Positions 53,046 to 61,862 are shown, counted from the first letter of the stretch. The stretch is 64,000 nucleotides of DNA from Levilactobacillus mulengensis (GCF_003946045.1 NZ_RHNW01000007.1:62001-126000), one strand, 5' to 3'. The notes: generated by a model from the sequence alone, not told the origin. Program-made: numbers and translations.

Positions 53046-53915
53046 TTACAGTAAATTTTCAAAAGCGAGAAATGCCCCCACGGTCGGATCCAAGGGATGC
53101 CGTCGGTAACACCAGCCGACCCCCATAGCATTGGGGAGCGACGTTTGTAGTTCCCGCGTTACCAGCCCGGTCAGGTTACTAGGTACTTGTGAGGCTGGTA
53201 ATAGCGCAAACGTCGGCGTCATCTGCAGCTGGGTGAATAAAAGGTCCAGCCCTGCCAACTGGGTCGTTTGAAACCCATGACCGAGCAAGAGCTGCGTTGT
53301 CAGTTGGCCAAACTGCGTCGCTGGTACATTGGTTAGCGTTAAGTAGGTTAGTCCTGCCAAGCGATTCAGGGTCACGCGCCGAGGCAACGCCGCCAACGTG
53401 CTCTTACCTCCGACCACGACCAAGTGATCCGCTAGCTCCTGTTTCCAGACCAGTTGCCGATTGGAATGATCGACGATGCCAAATCCCAGGTCGGCCGCCC
53501 CCGTTAGCACATCCTGCACCGCTTGTTCCGAATCGCGTTCCACTAAATCAACGGTCACGTTCGGAAACTCAACACGAAATTTGACTAGTTGATTAATGTA
53601 GGGCTGAAACTGCTGGGTAATGTAAAAGGAGACCCGTAGCCGGGTTGGTACCGTCGCCTGTTCCCGCCAGATATCTAGCAGCGCGCCGTGATACGTTGCC
53701 AGCATGCGCTGGGCCGCGTGATAGAATTTCTGACCAGCGGGGGTGACCGTTACGTGATGATGGTCGCGTAACAAGAGCGACTTACCAGTCGTTTCTTCTA
53801 ACTGTTTTATTTGGGCACTAATGGCTGGCTGTGAAATAAAGTTTCGTTCCGCCGCACGGGTAAAATTTTCCAGGTCGACCACGTCAACGAAGTATTTTAG
53901 CGATTCTAAATCCAT
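53046..53915 (-). CDS. LysR-family transcriptional regulator
   Basis: 289 residues: HTH (1-60; LKYFVDVVDLENFTRAAERN, SQPAISAQIKQLEE) and a ligand-binding domain (about 90-285). The ATG at 53915 has AAGGTGGT upstream. It is divergent from the two-gene oxidoreductase operon, which is its likely target, and a dyad with the T-N11-A pattern (53935-53949) lies between them. Effector unknown. Confidence 0.92.
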   Translation of the reverse strand: MDLESLKYFVDVVDLENFTRAAERNFISQPAISAQIKQLEETTGKSLLLRDHHHVTVTPAGQKFYHAAQRMLATYHGALLDIWREQATVPTRLRVSFYITQQFQPYINQLVKFRVEFPNVTVDLVERDSEQAVQDVLTGAADLGFGIVDHSNRQLVWKQELADHLVVVGGKSTLAALPRRVTLNRLAGLTYLTLTNVPATQFGQLTTQLLLGHGFQTTQLAGLDLLFTQLQMTPTFALLPASQVPSNLTGLVTRELQTSLPNAMGVGWCYRRHPLDPTVGAFLAFENLL

Positions 53916-53934
53916 TTCATAGCACCACCTTGTT

Positions 53935-53997
53935 ATAAGATTCACTTATCATCCTTCACAATTATCCGCTATTTCCGTTTGGATGTAAACGCTTCTA
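53935..53997. promoter_or_regulatory. LysR-type operator and cre-like site between divergent genes
   Basis: ATAAG-N5-CTTAT (53935-53949) is a typical LysR-regulator dyad. Downstream, TGTAAACGCTTCTA (53984-53997) resembles a cre site, with the core AAACGCTT intact and two deviations further on. Confidence 0.5.
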
Positions 53998-54034
53998 CAA
54001 TGAGTTTGTAAGCAATTTAAGGGAGGCAACGAAG

Positions 54035-55015
54035 ATGTTACGGAAATCAGTTTATTGGCCTAGCGCCGGTGTTGCGGAATATCACGAGGAAGAAATCAGT
54101 GAGCCGACTGGCAAAACCGTGTTGATTGCGACGCAGTATTCTTTGATCAGTCAAAGCAGTGAAAATAGTTGGTTTGTGAATGATAAAGCCCACGTTGTGT
54201 TGGGCACCACCTTTCCCTTCATCCCCGGTTACAGTTCTGCCGGTGTCGTCGAAGCGGTTGGCGAAGACGTCACGAAATTTAAGCCTGGCGACCGCGTCAT
54301 CGGTGCGCCCGTCTACGGTGCCCACTCTAACTACACCTACGTTGAAGAAGATGCCGTCTACCCGGTTCCCGATGACGTTCAGCTGGACGATGCCGTCTTC
54401 TACAACCTAGGCATGACCGCCCTCTTTACGCTGGACAAGGCCGACTTACGTTTAGGCCAGTCCGTGGCCATCATTGGGGCCGGCGTCGTGGGTCAAATTG
54501 CCATTCAGGCAGCCAAAGCAAACGGCCTGCACCCCATCGTTGCCTTTGATATTCAGGAACAACGGCGGCAAGCAGCCAAGAAAGCCGGGGCCGACATTGT
54601 CCTGGACCCGAATGATTCGGCAGCTATTGAAACCCTCATCGGTAAACTGAACGGTGGCATCGATGCGGCTCTGGACGTGTCCGGTAGTAATCCCGGCATG
54701 AACTTGGCCATTCACCTCGCCCGGCCACTGGGTAAGGTCGTCTTCTGCACGGCCAACAATAATCCACAAACGTTGAACTACGGCGAATTTTTCATTAAAA
54801 ATCTGACCATTCTGGGCGACTTCGTGAACACTGAAATGGACCGGCAACGTAAGGCCATCAAGAACTTCCTATGGCTCCTGTCGACCAAGAAGATTATCGC
54901 GCCTGCCCACAGCGATACGATTTACGCTCCAACCGACGAAAACATTAAGATGCTCTACGGTAAGGTTCTAAAACACGACAATACGATTAATAACCCCATC
55001 TTCAAATGGCGTTAA
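54035..55015 (+). CDS. Zinc-independent medium-chain alcohol dehydrogenase/quinone oxidoreductase-like protein
   Basis: 326 residues with the GroES-like start (FPFIPGYSSAGVVEAVGEDV, KPGDRVIG) and a Rossmann domain (SVAIIGAGVVGQIAIQAAK). The Cys and His of catalytic or structural zinc in classical alcohol dehydrogenases are missing, so it belongs to the zinc-free reductase side of the family. GGGAGGCAACG precedes the ATG. First gene of an operon with the NmrA-like gene (13 nt apart). Confidence 0.85.
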   Translation: MLRKSVYWPSAGVAEYHEEEISEPTGKTVLIATQYSLISQSSENSWFVNDKAHVVLGTTFPFIPGYSSAGVVEAVGEDVTKFKPGDRVIGAPVYGAHSNYTYVEEDAVYPVPDDVQLDDAVFYNLGMTALFTLDKADLRLGQSVAIIGAGVVGQIAIQAAKANGLHPIVAFDIQEQRRQAAKKAGADIVLDPNDSAAIETLIGKLNGGIDAALDVSGSNPGMNLAIHLARPLGKVVFCTANNNPQTLNYGEFFIKNLTILGDFVNTEMDRQRKAIKNFLWLLSTKKIIAPAHSDTIYAPTDENIKMLYGKVLKHDNTINNPIFKWR

Positions 55016-55028
55016 GGAGGAAATACTC

Positions 55029-55871
55029 ATGAAAGTACTAGTTACTGCATCATTCGGTCACATCGGTCAAAAGGTAATTCCCTTATTGGCTCAAAACAAC
55101 GTCGATGTCGTGGCAGTCGACCCGGACCCCACCAACGAGGCGGCTTTGAAAAAATTAGGCGCTAGCCAAGTCATCATTGGTGACCTGCGTCGTGACGAAA
55201 TCATCGACCAGGCCGTTACCGGCGTCGACAAGGTTCTGTTAATTTTACCAGACGCCCTCGATGGCATGGTTCCCATGACCGAACGACTCATTACTGCCGC
55301 CGAAAAGGCCAACGTCACCCATTTCGTCTTCTCCTCCTGCCTGAACACGGTCATGGAATTAGCCCAACACTGGGAAAAATACGAAATCGAAGACCGACTG
55401 ATGGGATCAATCCTGAATTACACTATCACCAAGCCTAGTGGCTACCTGGAAGGCCACTTCCCCGCTGGTGCTGACAGCATCTTTGAAACCGGCGTGCTGA
55501 CCACCTTCATCAAGGTCGACCAGCCCTCTAACCTGATCAGTCTTAATGATATCGCAGCCGCCAACGTCAAAATCCTACTGAGTGATGATGACTATTACGC
55601 CTGCTCCCTGGATCTCTGTTCCAAGGGCAACCGGACGACCCGCGAATATGCGCAGGAAATCTGTGACAAGACCGGGAAACAGCTCAAAATCAATTTGATT
55701 CCGGTCCCCGATTTCCCTTCCGTACACGCCAACGATCAATTTGGCCGAATTGCCACCTATCACGGCAACCACCCGTACAAGGGTAACCCGCTGGACTTCA
55801 ACGCCCTGATGGGTCGGCCAGCCAAAACCTTTAGTGAGTATGTCGATGAGGTTTTAGCCGTTAAACATTAA
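55029..55871 (+). CDS. NmrA-like NAD(P)-binding protein
   Basis: 280 residues, Rossmann start KVLVTASFGHIGQKVIPLL followed by VDVVAVDPDPTNEAALKKLG and GDLRRDEIIDQAVTGVDKVLL, as in NmrA/QOR2-type atypical short-chain dehydrogenases. The classical Tyr-x3-Lys is not apparent. It may reduce a quinone or act as redox sensor. AAGGAGG precedes the ATG. It shares the operon and presumably the LysR control of the 54035 gene. Confidence 0.82.
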   Translation: MKVLVTASFGHIGQKVIPLLAQNNVDVVAVDPDPTNEAALKKLGASQVIIGDLRRDEIIDQAVTGVDKVLLILPDALDGMVPMTERLITAAEKANVTHFVFSSCLNTVMELAQHWEKYEIEDRLMGSILNYTITKPSGYLEGHFPAGADSIFETGVLTTFIKVDQPSNLISLNDIAAANVKILLSDDDYYACSLDLCSKGNRTTREYAQEICDKTGKQLKINLIPVPDFPSVHANDQFGRIATYHGNHPYKGNPLDFNALMGRPAKTFSEYVDEVLAVKH

Positions 55872-55879
55872 GCGCAAAT

Positions 55880-55922
55880 AAGCGCCCCCGTTGCCAACTT
55901 GGCAGCAGGGACGCTTTTTGTT
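55880..55922 (+). terminator. Terminator of the oxidoreductase operon
   Basis: AGCGCCCCCGTTGCCA and TGGCAGCAGGGACGCT pair with a few mismatches and are followed by TTTTG. Confidence 0.8.
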
Positions 55923-55967
55923 TACCACTATGTAGCCCAACAGAAATCAGGTCTGCTCAACGCTGAT

Positions 55968-56147
55968 TTACCGCAACCGCACTAACCCCTTAACAAAGTA
56001 AAACACGCCGCCCCAAAACAGCAGGAAGCAGACCCACCAGAAAACACTGGTTAGCCGAAATGGCAGGATATTCCAAATCATTAAAAACATAATCAGGAGT
56101 CCGCTCCAAAAATCCAATGAATGCACAAAACGTCGATTAAATTGCAT
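55968..56147 (-). CDS. Small membrane protein (tandem paralog 2)
   Basis: 59 residues: MQFNRRFVHSLDFWSG, then two hydrophobic segments (about 13-27 and 31-50). Same plan as the 56156 product, 8 nt upstream. The ATG at 56147 has TAGGAGGAG before it; the frame upstream is not used. Confidence 0.7.
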   Translation of the reverse strand: MQFNRRFVHSLDFWSGLLIMFLMIWNILPFRLTSVFWWVCFLLFWGGVFYFVKGLVRLR

Positions 56148-56155
56148 GGCTCCTC

Positions 56156-56353
56156 CTACTTTTTCTGCCGACTGGGGGTGACAAACATCCCCCGCGACAA
56201 CTCGTACACGCCGACAATGACTAAAATACCCGAGATAAGCCACTCAAATACGCTATTCCCGGTCAAGGGTGAGAACCCCCACCCACTCAAAACTAGGGCC
56301 ACGATGCCACCCCAAAAATTCGATGAACGATAAAATTCTTTATTAAACGTCAC
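56156..56353 (-). CDS. Small membrane protein (tandem paralog 1)
   Basis: 65 residues from GTG at 56353 (VTFNKEFYRSSNFWGG), chosen since it aligns with the paralog start and has AAGGCGG upstream; a GTG at 56371 would add six residues. Two hydrophobic segments (about 15-28 and 34-51). Function unknown. Confidence 0.65.
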   Translation of the reverse strand: MTFNKEFYRSSNFWGGIVALVLSGWGFSPLTGNSVFEWLISGILVIVGVYELSRGMFVTPSRQKK

Positions 56354-56588
56354 GCTGATTCCGCCTTCCACTGACTGTTACCTCTTATTCTAGCACTAAT
56401 GAACAGGGGATTAACTAGCAATCATTGACACACTGGCCAGTTAGGCCGAAGATGAACGTATGTCGTTATTTCTGGCACGGATTTTTAGGTGATTGTGCGC
56501 TTCCGGTCATCACTAGCAAACAATGCCGACTCACATCCGCTATTTTATCGGCCTGATCAGGCCTGTTTTCTGAAAGGAAGCTAATCGC

Positions 56589-57518
56589 GTGGATATTGCG
56601 CAACTCTCGAACCAAATCATCCTCATGTTCATCCTCATGGCGGTCGGCCTGCTGACGAACAAACTCGGCTTCATGCACGGGCAAACGGCGACCGACCTCA
56701 CCAACATCCTGCTCTACATCGTGTCACCCTGCCTCATCGTAAACGCCTTTGAACAGCGGTTCTCCGCTAGCCGCCTGCAGGCCCTCGCCATGGTCATGTT
56801 GGGCATTCTCCTGACGTACGCCGTCATGGTCCTGGTGACCAACCTAGTCTTCAAACGAATCGCGGACACCAACCTACAGCGCATCATGCGTTTCGGGGCC
56901 GTGTACTCCAACGCTGGCTTCATGGGCGTGCCACTGGCCAGCGCCCTCTTTGGTAGCACCGGTGTCTTCTTCGCCGTAGCCTCACTAGCGGGCTTCAACC
57001 TGTTCTGTTGGACGCACGGGATTGCCCTCTTCACCCCGAAACAGCCGGGAGACCGCCACGTCAACTGGCGCCAGATTCTACTCAATCCCAATATCATTGC
57101 GATTGTTGTGGGGCTGATCATTTTCGTCAGTGCCGTCCACCTGCCAAGCCTGCTCAACCAAACCATCACCGACGTCAGCTCCATCAACACGCCACTATCG
57201 ATGATTGTGATCGGGAACAGCCTGGCCGCGGTTAAACTCAACCGGCAAACGCTGGACCCCCGCCTCTGGCGGCCGCTGCTGTTACGCAATTTATTATTTC
57301 CAATTATCAACATTTTAATTCTGCGGGCATTTGGCGTCAGTGGAATTCCACTCTACACGACCGTGCTGATGGCCGCCTGCCCGGTTGCCGGTAACGTGGT
57401 CCTGTTTACGCTCAAGGCCCACGGCGATACCACGCCGGCCGTTACCCTGATGAGCCTCTCAACGATTTTATGCATGGGCACGATTCCCTTAGTTTTCGCC
57501 CTCAGTAATTTCCTTTAA
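56589..57518 (+). CDS. AEC-family (auxin efflux carrier-like) transporter
   Basis: 309 residues, ten membrane segments in two five-helix repeats; IVSPCLIVNAFEQRFS and SAVHLPSLLNQTITDVSSINTPLSMIVIGNSL are the discontinuous helix regions typical of AEC proteins, which carry organic anions such as malate in lactic acid bacteria. It starts with GTG at 56589 after GAAAGGAAG. It stands alone and has no adjacent malolactic genes, so the substrate is open. Confidence 0.9.
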   Translation: MDIAQLSNQIILMFILMAVGLLTNKLGFMHGQTATDLTNILLYIVSPCLIVNAFEQRFSASRLQALAMVMLGILLTYAVMVLVTNLVFKRIADTNLQRIMRFGAVYSNAGFMGVPLASALFGSTGVFFAVASLAGFNLFCWTHGIALFTPKQPGDRHVNWRQILLNPNIIAIVVGLIIFVSAVHLPSLLNQTITDVSSINTPLSMIVIGNSLAAVKLNRQTLDPRLWRPLLLRNLLFPIINILILRAFGVSGIPLYTTVLMAACPVAGNVVLFTLKAHGDTTPAVTLMSLSTILCMGTIPLVFALSNFL

Positions 57519-57565
57519 CGAAAAAAATGGTGCCTGACCAACTTGGTCGGACACCATTTTATTTA
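57519..57565. terminator. Bidirectional terminator between AEC and MFS genes
   Basis: AAATGGTGCCTGACCA pairs with TGGTCGGACACCATTT around AACT, with A and T runs outside. Confidence 0.9.
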
Positions 57566-57573
57566 GCATTTGT

Positions 57574-59007
57574 TTAACGTTCTGCCTTTGGTAAGCGTAA
57601 GGCAATCAGGAAACCAATCAAGGCCAGGATAAACGTGAAGTAGAATCCATAGTGGGCCCCGTTCACAAAGGCACCGGCGGCGTTGGTCGTCCCCTTAGCC
57701 AGGTAAGCGGCTTGGCCGATACCCAGTAAGCTGGTAGCAATCGCGGTACCAATGGCCCCAACGACCTGTTCAAAGGTGTTCATGATGGCACTCCCATCGG
57801 CGGCGATTGGACCAGTCAGAGCGTTTAACCCGTGTGTCTGGGATGGTGACATCGCTAACGGTGCCCCAACCATCAACGTCACGTGAGCCAGGATAACGTA
57901 CCAAATGGCTGAATGCGTTGAAGTTAAGGCTAACATCAAGGCACCAATCATCAAAATAATAAAGCCGATTCTGACGGGAATTCGTGCACCGATATGGTCA
58001 TACAGCCGCCCAGAAAGAGCCGAAACGATTGCGTTGACGATACCACCTGGGAACATAATGATCCCCGTCAACGCAACCGGTACCAACAGACCCTTTTGAA
58101 TATACATAGGTAATAGATACATTGCGGAAAGAATGATACCGAAGTCAATCATCACCAGGATGGTCCCAATACGAAAACCAGGGATAGCAAATGCCCGCAA
58201 ATTCAAAATGGGTTTTTCCACCGTTAGTTGACGATGCGTATACCACGCTAAGACAACAATCCCCAGAACCAAGGCACCAATCACAATTCCTGAGCCCCAG
58301 CCGCGATCACTCGCAAAACTAACCCCCAAAACCAAGCTCCCAAAACCAATCGTCGACAGGATAATTGAGAGAAAATCTACTTTGGGGCGGGTGACTTCAG
58401 CAATATTTTTCAGTGAGGTCACTGCAAAAATAAAGGCAATCACCAGTAGTGGCACAAATAACCAGAAAATCCATCGCCAGGAAGCGACACCCAAAATCAA
58501 ACCAGCCAGGGTCGGTCCTAGTGCTGGTGCGAACATGATAACCAGTCCAACCATTCCCATGGCTGCCCCAAGTTTGTAAGGTGGGAAGATTTGCATCGCC
58601 ACCGTAAACATCAGGGGCAGGATTAACCCGGTCGCAATCCCTTGGATCATCCGCCCAAATAACAAGACGCCAAATCCGGGTGCCGAGGCAGAAATAACCG
58701 CCCCGACGATGAAATCAATCAAAGCAAACAGGATAACCTGCCGCGTCGTAAACCATTTCGTAATAATACTGGAGAGTGGCAGAACCACCCCAACCATTAA
58801 CATATATCCGGTCACCAGCCATTGAATCGTGGCCGTTGACACGTTTAACTGCGTCATCAACTGGGGTAAGGCAATGTTCAAAGATGTTTCAGAAAACATC
58901 CCCACAAATCCCCCAATAAGCATCCCCATAATTGCAAGCATGGGGTGGGCAACCTGTACCCGCGCATGCTTCGCCATTTCTGGTTGGTTATTTTGAACTG
59001 AATCCAT
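57574..59007 (-). CDS. MFS exporter, DHA2 (EmrB/QacA-like) family
   Basis: 477 residues, about 14 membrane segments; FSETSLNIALPQLMTQL, QWLVTGYMLM, GRMIQGIATGLILPLMF and APALGPTLAG are the DHA2 motifs. Related to the 9991-11388 exporter in this window but not its closest copy. It probably exports drugs or bile-like compounds by proton antiport. Purine run AAGAGAG lies 12 nt before the ATG at 59007. No regulator is adjacent. Confidence 0.9.
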   Translation of the reverse strand: MDSVQNNQPEMAKHARVQVAHPMLAIMGMLIGGFVGMFSETSLNIALPQLMTQLNVSTATIQWLVTGYMLMVGVVLPLSSIITKWFTTRQVILFALIDFIVGAVISASAPGFGVLLFGRMIQGIATGLILPLMFTVAMQIFPPYKLGAAMGMVGLVIMFAPALGPTLAGLILGVASWRWIFWLFVPLLVIAFIFAVTSLKNIAEVTRPKVDFLSIILSTIGFGSLVLGVSFASDRGWGSGIVIGALVLGIVVLAWYTHRQLTVEKPILNLRAFAIPGFRIGTILVMIDFGIILSAMYLLPMYIQKGLLVPVALTGIIMFPGGIVNAIVSALSGRLYDHIGARIPVRIGFIILMIGALMLALTSTHSAIWYVILAHVTLMVGAPLAMSPSQTHGLNALTGPIAADGSAIMNTFEQVVGAIGTAIATSLLGIGQAAYLAKGTTNAAGAFVNGAHYGFYFTFILALIGFLIALRLPKAER

Positions 59008-59141
59008 TTGTTTTCACACTCTCTTTCACGAATAGTCACAATGGATTACTCTACCAGAAAAAAAGCGTCTTCGTAAGTAAAACTTTTAATATTTTTTTTA
59101 ATTCTCATTTTTTGCGGTGACAATTTTCCGTAACAAGTAAC

Positions 59142-60656
59142 CTATTTTCCCTTAATGGCCGCAATCTGTTCCCGGAGTTCCTTCAACCGTTGGGTATCGA
59201 GCTCCGGGGCCATCATCACCTGGTCGTATTCAAATTGGAGCCGTGGTAGATCACTAGCGGGGACGCCCTTAGCCGTCTTGGCCGGGTCCGTTAGCTGATG
59301 ATCTGCCATGACCAAGGTCCGTGTCGCCACGTGTTGGCGGAATTCCTGGTCATGCGCCACGAACAAGACGGTGCCGGGATAGCCAATCAGATAGTCTTCC
59401 AGTGCCCGTAAGGCAGGTAAGTCTAAATAGTTCGTGGGTTCGTCCAGAATCAACAGGTTGCTGGCACTGACCAGGATGGCTAACAGTTGCAGCTTAACCT
59501 GTTCGCCCCCACTGAGGTCGCCAACTAACCGGTCGTAAAACCGGGCCGTTAACCCAAAGGCGCCCATCACCTGACGCGTCCGGTTGCCATCAAGCGCCGT
59601 CGCGGCCGCCATCACCTGCCACACGGTCTTCGTCGCGGGCAGCTCTGTCATGTCCTGATGAAAGTACCCGACCCGCGCGCTAGGCGCCAAACGGGTGTTG
59701 GGCGCGTGAGCTAAAATGGCCTCAATCAATGTCGACTTGCCACAGCCATTAGGGCCGGCCAATGCAACCCGTTCGCCCGGCGTCACACTGAAACGAGCAT
59801 GCTGCAGCAGGTCATGCTTCCCACGCTTGAGGTGCAGGTCTTCCACCGCAATCAGGCGTTTACCGGTCACGGGGGGTAAATCCGTGGCCACCAGCTTCAA
59901 AGCCGCCGTCTCGTGCGGTTTGACCGTCGTCGTTTGCCGTTCAGCTCGGTCGCGTAAGGCGCGGGCCCCACGCTCCATCTTGCCGGCGTTCTGTTCACGA
60001 ACCGATTGCGAGTTTGCCCGTTCCGCAGCGCTCATACTCCGACTGCCCTTACGGATTCGCGCGGCCTTTTCATGCCGCGCCTGTACGGCCAGCCGGAGCT
60101 TACGCCGCTCGTTCTGTTCATTTTGATACTGGCTCCGGATATTCTCCCGCCGCTGTTCCCGGTACGTTTCAAACTTGGTGAAGCTCCCATTATATTGGGT
60201 GTACACGTGATCCTCGAGGGACCAAATCTGTGTTGCCACGGCCGTCAAGAGTTCCCGGTCATGGGAAATGATGATCAGCAAGCCAGAGAAATGTTGTAGC
60301 TGACCAATTAACCAGCTTTGGTGTTCGTCATCCAGGTTGGCGGATGGTTCATCTAAAATCAACAATTCTGGCCGTTGCGCCATCGCCCGACGAATCCGGT
60401 CCAGCATGCTTTGCCCACCAGAACGACCCGCGTTCGGGGCAATCTGCGGCACTAAAATAGCGGTATCCGTGACGGTCCGTTGACCGGTGAAGTCCGTATC
60501 CGTGCCACAAATAATGTGGGCCAGCGTACTCTTTCCAGTCCCGTTGGCGCCAATAATCCCAACCCGGTCACCGGATTGAGCGGTTAAATGTTCCGCGGTA
60601 AATAACGTTTCTCCCGCAACTGTTTTCGTTAAATTATTTAAGGTAAGTTGTGTCAA
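59142..60656 (-). CDS. ABC-F family ATP-binding protein (Vga/Lsa/Msr-like)
   Basis: 504 residues with two ATPase domains and no membrane part. NBD1: GANGTGKST (about 36-44) and a shortened signature RSGGQSMLDR; Walker B LLILDEPSANLDD. Linker (about 185-245) is Arg-rich and long, as in antibiotic-resistance ABC-F proteins that reach the ribosomal exit site. NBD2: GPNGCGKST, LSGGEQVKLQL, LLILDEPTNYLDL. Such proteins protect ribosomes from lincosamides, pleuromutilins or streptogramins, or act in translation. The start is TTG at 60656 after AAAAGGGGGACG. A terminator-like leader precedes it (60696-60846). Confidence 0.88.
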   Translation of the reverse strand: MTQLTLNNLTKTVAGETLFTAEHLTAQSGDRVGIIGANGTGKSTLAHIICGTDTDFTGQRTVTDTAILVPQIAPNAGRSGGQSMLDRIRRAMAQRPELLILDEPSANLDDEHQSWLIGQLQHFSGLLIIISHDRELLTAVATQIWSLEDHVYTQYNGSFTKFETYREQRRENIRSQYQNEQNERRKLRLAVQARHEKAARIRKGSRSMSAAERANSQSVREQNAGKMERGARALRDRAERQTTTVKPHETAALKLVATDLPPVTGKRLIAVEDLHLKRGKHDLLQHARFSVTPGERVALAGPNGCGKSTLIEAILAHAPNTRLAPSARVGYFHQDMTELPATKTVWQVMAAATALDGNRTRQVMGAFGLTARFYDRLVGDLSGGEQVKLQLLAILVSASNLLILDEPTNYLDLPALRALEDYLIGYPGTVLFVAHDQEFRQHVATRTLVMADHQLTDPAKTAKGVPASDLPRLQFEYDQVMMAPELDTQRLKELREQIAAIKGK

Positions 60657-60695
60657 AAAGTCGTCCCCCTTTTGAAAGCAGGGATTGCCGGTACA

Positions 60696-60846
60696 AAAAT
60701 AGTGGCCGCATTTCCCGTCCGGAAATGGCGCCCACTGGTTGCGTTTGGCAACTCAGTCAATGCACCATCAATCCCAATTGCAGGCCCACTCCACCCCTTG
60801 CAGGTGGTGAAGCTGACTGACATTTGTGGATTGATTAGTTGCGCAT
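60696..60846 (-). promoter_or_regulatory. Candidate attenuator leader of the ABC-F gene with tiny upstream ORF
   Basis: On the minus strand, CATTTCC and GGAAATG pair with an outer GGC/GCC (60704-60732), followed by CTATTTTTG: a terminator shape about 45 nt before the gene. Further upstream a three-codon frame, ATG CGC AAC TAA (60835-60846), follows CGAGGT. This layout recalls ribosome-stalling attenuation of resistance ABC-F genes. Confidence 0.45.
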
Positions 60847-60947
60847 CGGCTGAATACCTCGTTCTTTCTTAGATTACCAACAGAATAGCACAGGCCTTAT
60901 TTTTTGACAAGTGATTTTCTTTTGGCTTTGTTTACATTGCCGTTTCC

Positions 60948-61133
60948 GACGGCGAATTCAAAGTGCCCTGCTGTGGGGAACGGTCCCAGCCTTAGGAGCG
61001 GTCTGGGACCTCGCTTTTGAGCCAAAAAACGGTCTCAAAAGTCGTCCCGTGCTCTAGGCTGGAAAGCCCCCCCCAGCCAAGACCACCGACACAGCTGGTC
61101 ACCTTGATTCGCCTCTGGTCACTCAGACTAGCA
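60948..61133 (-). repeat. Structured intergenic element B2
   Basis: Minus strand: outer stem GGCGAAT-CAAGGTG with CACTTTGAATTCGCC (60951-60965 with 61100-61113); extra hairpin GACCA/TGGTC (61081-61100); P2 GGCTGG/CCAGCC (61057-61078); P3 TTTTGAG/CTCAAAA (61015-61040); P4 GTCCCAG/CTGGGAC (60973-61009); CCCCACAGCAGGGC. It is the same extended form as B1 with different stems. Located between the ABC-F leader and the nrdI promoter, about 290 nt from the ABC-F start. Confidence 0.72.
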
Positions 61134-61391
61134 ATATCACTTTATACCTGTGTAGTCACGCCTGTGCTCACCGGCTTCCGAGCTTACTATTCTGAATCTA
61201 ACTCAGCCCAAACCCAATAAACACGCTATCCGTAAATAACGCCTTAGCTATCTACGCTTCCCAACCTGTACCGTCACAATCATCTTCATTCGAAATGGCT
61301 AAGGATAAGACTCACGAAAAAATCACAACATTCCTACCCAATTTCGAGTACACTGGGAGTAATCAGATTGTTTTGAACGGAGGCTCTTTTT
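61134..61391 (+). other. Upstream region of nrdI
   Basis: About 260 nt; frames here have no ribosome site. Promoter elements must lie within, but I cannot define them. Confidence 0.35.
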
Positions 61392-61862
61392 ATGCAACCC
61401 TTACGCATTTTATTCATTTCCATCGAGGGGAATACCCGCAACTTTGTCACGAACTTGACCGCTTATGCGGCGCAACAACACGCTGCGAACCCTAACCTGC
61501 CAACCATTGGTGCCTTGGAGATCAGTGAAGTCAGCGACTTTGTAGATGAAACGCAACCCTACTTCTGCTTCGTGCCCACCTACCTGAACGGTGGCAACGG
61601 CATTGATAACGGCGTTAAGGAACTGATGACCAACGTTATGGGTGAGTACATTGCCTACAACCATAACGCACAACAGCTGCTCGGCGTCGTCGGTAGTGGT
61701 AATCGTAATTTTAACGAGCAGTATTGCTTAACGGCTAAACGGTACGCAACGCAATTCAACGTGCCCTTCGTGGCTAGCTATGAACTCCGGGGCGTTCCTC
61801 GTGACGAGTCCCGGGTCTACGACGCCCTCGTCGCCCGGGCACGGGAGGTGGCTCAAGCATGA
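61392..61862 (+). CDS. nrdI: NrdI, flavodoxin-like activator of class Ib ribonucleotide reductase
   Basis: 156 residues; SIEGNTRNFVTNL binds the FMN phosphate, followed by FVPTYLNGGNGIDNGVKELM and VVGSGNRNFNEQYCLTAKRYA, both diagnostic for NrdI. Reduced NrdI feeds an oxidant to NrdF to build the manganese-tyrosyl radical. nrdE, nrdF and nrdH are not nearby. GGAGGCTCT precedes the ATG. Its stop overlaps the start of the next gene (ATGA). Confidence 0.92.
   Translation: MQPLRILFISIEGNTRNFVTNLTAYAAQQHAANPNLPTIGALEISEVSDFVDETQPYFCFVPTYLNGGNGIDNGVKELMTNVMGEYIAYNHNAQQLLGVVGSGNRNFNEQYCLTAKRYATQFNVPFVASYELRGVPRDESRVYDALVARAREVAQA

Noticed and set aside
60653-60823. 56-codon frame through the ABC-F leader
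   Set aside because: No ribosome site before its ATG; the stop overlap with the TTG start is tempting but the terminator shape explains the sequence better.
60657-60880. T-box riboswitch before the ABC-F gene
   Set aside because: GGGTGGAGTGG superficially recalls a T-box, but the conserved GGTGGNACCGCG and a specifier stem are missing, and the gene is not an amino-acid gene.
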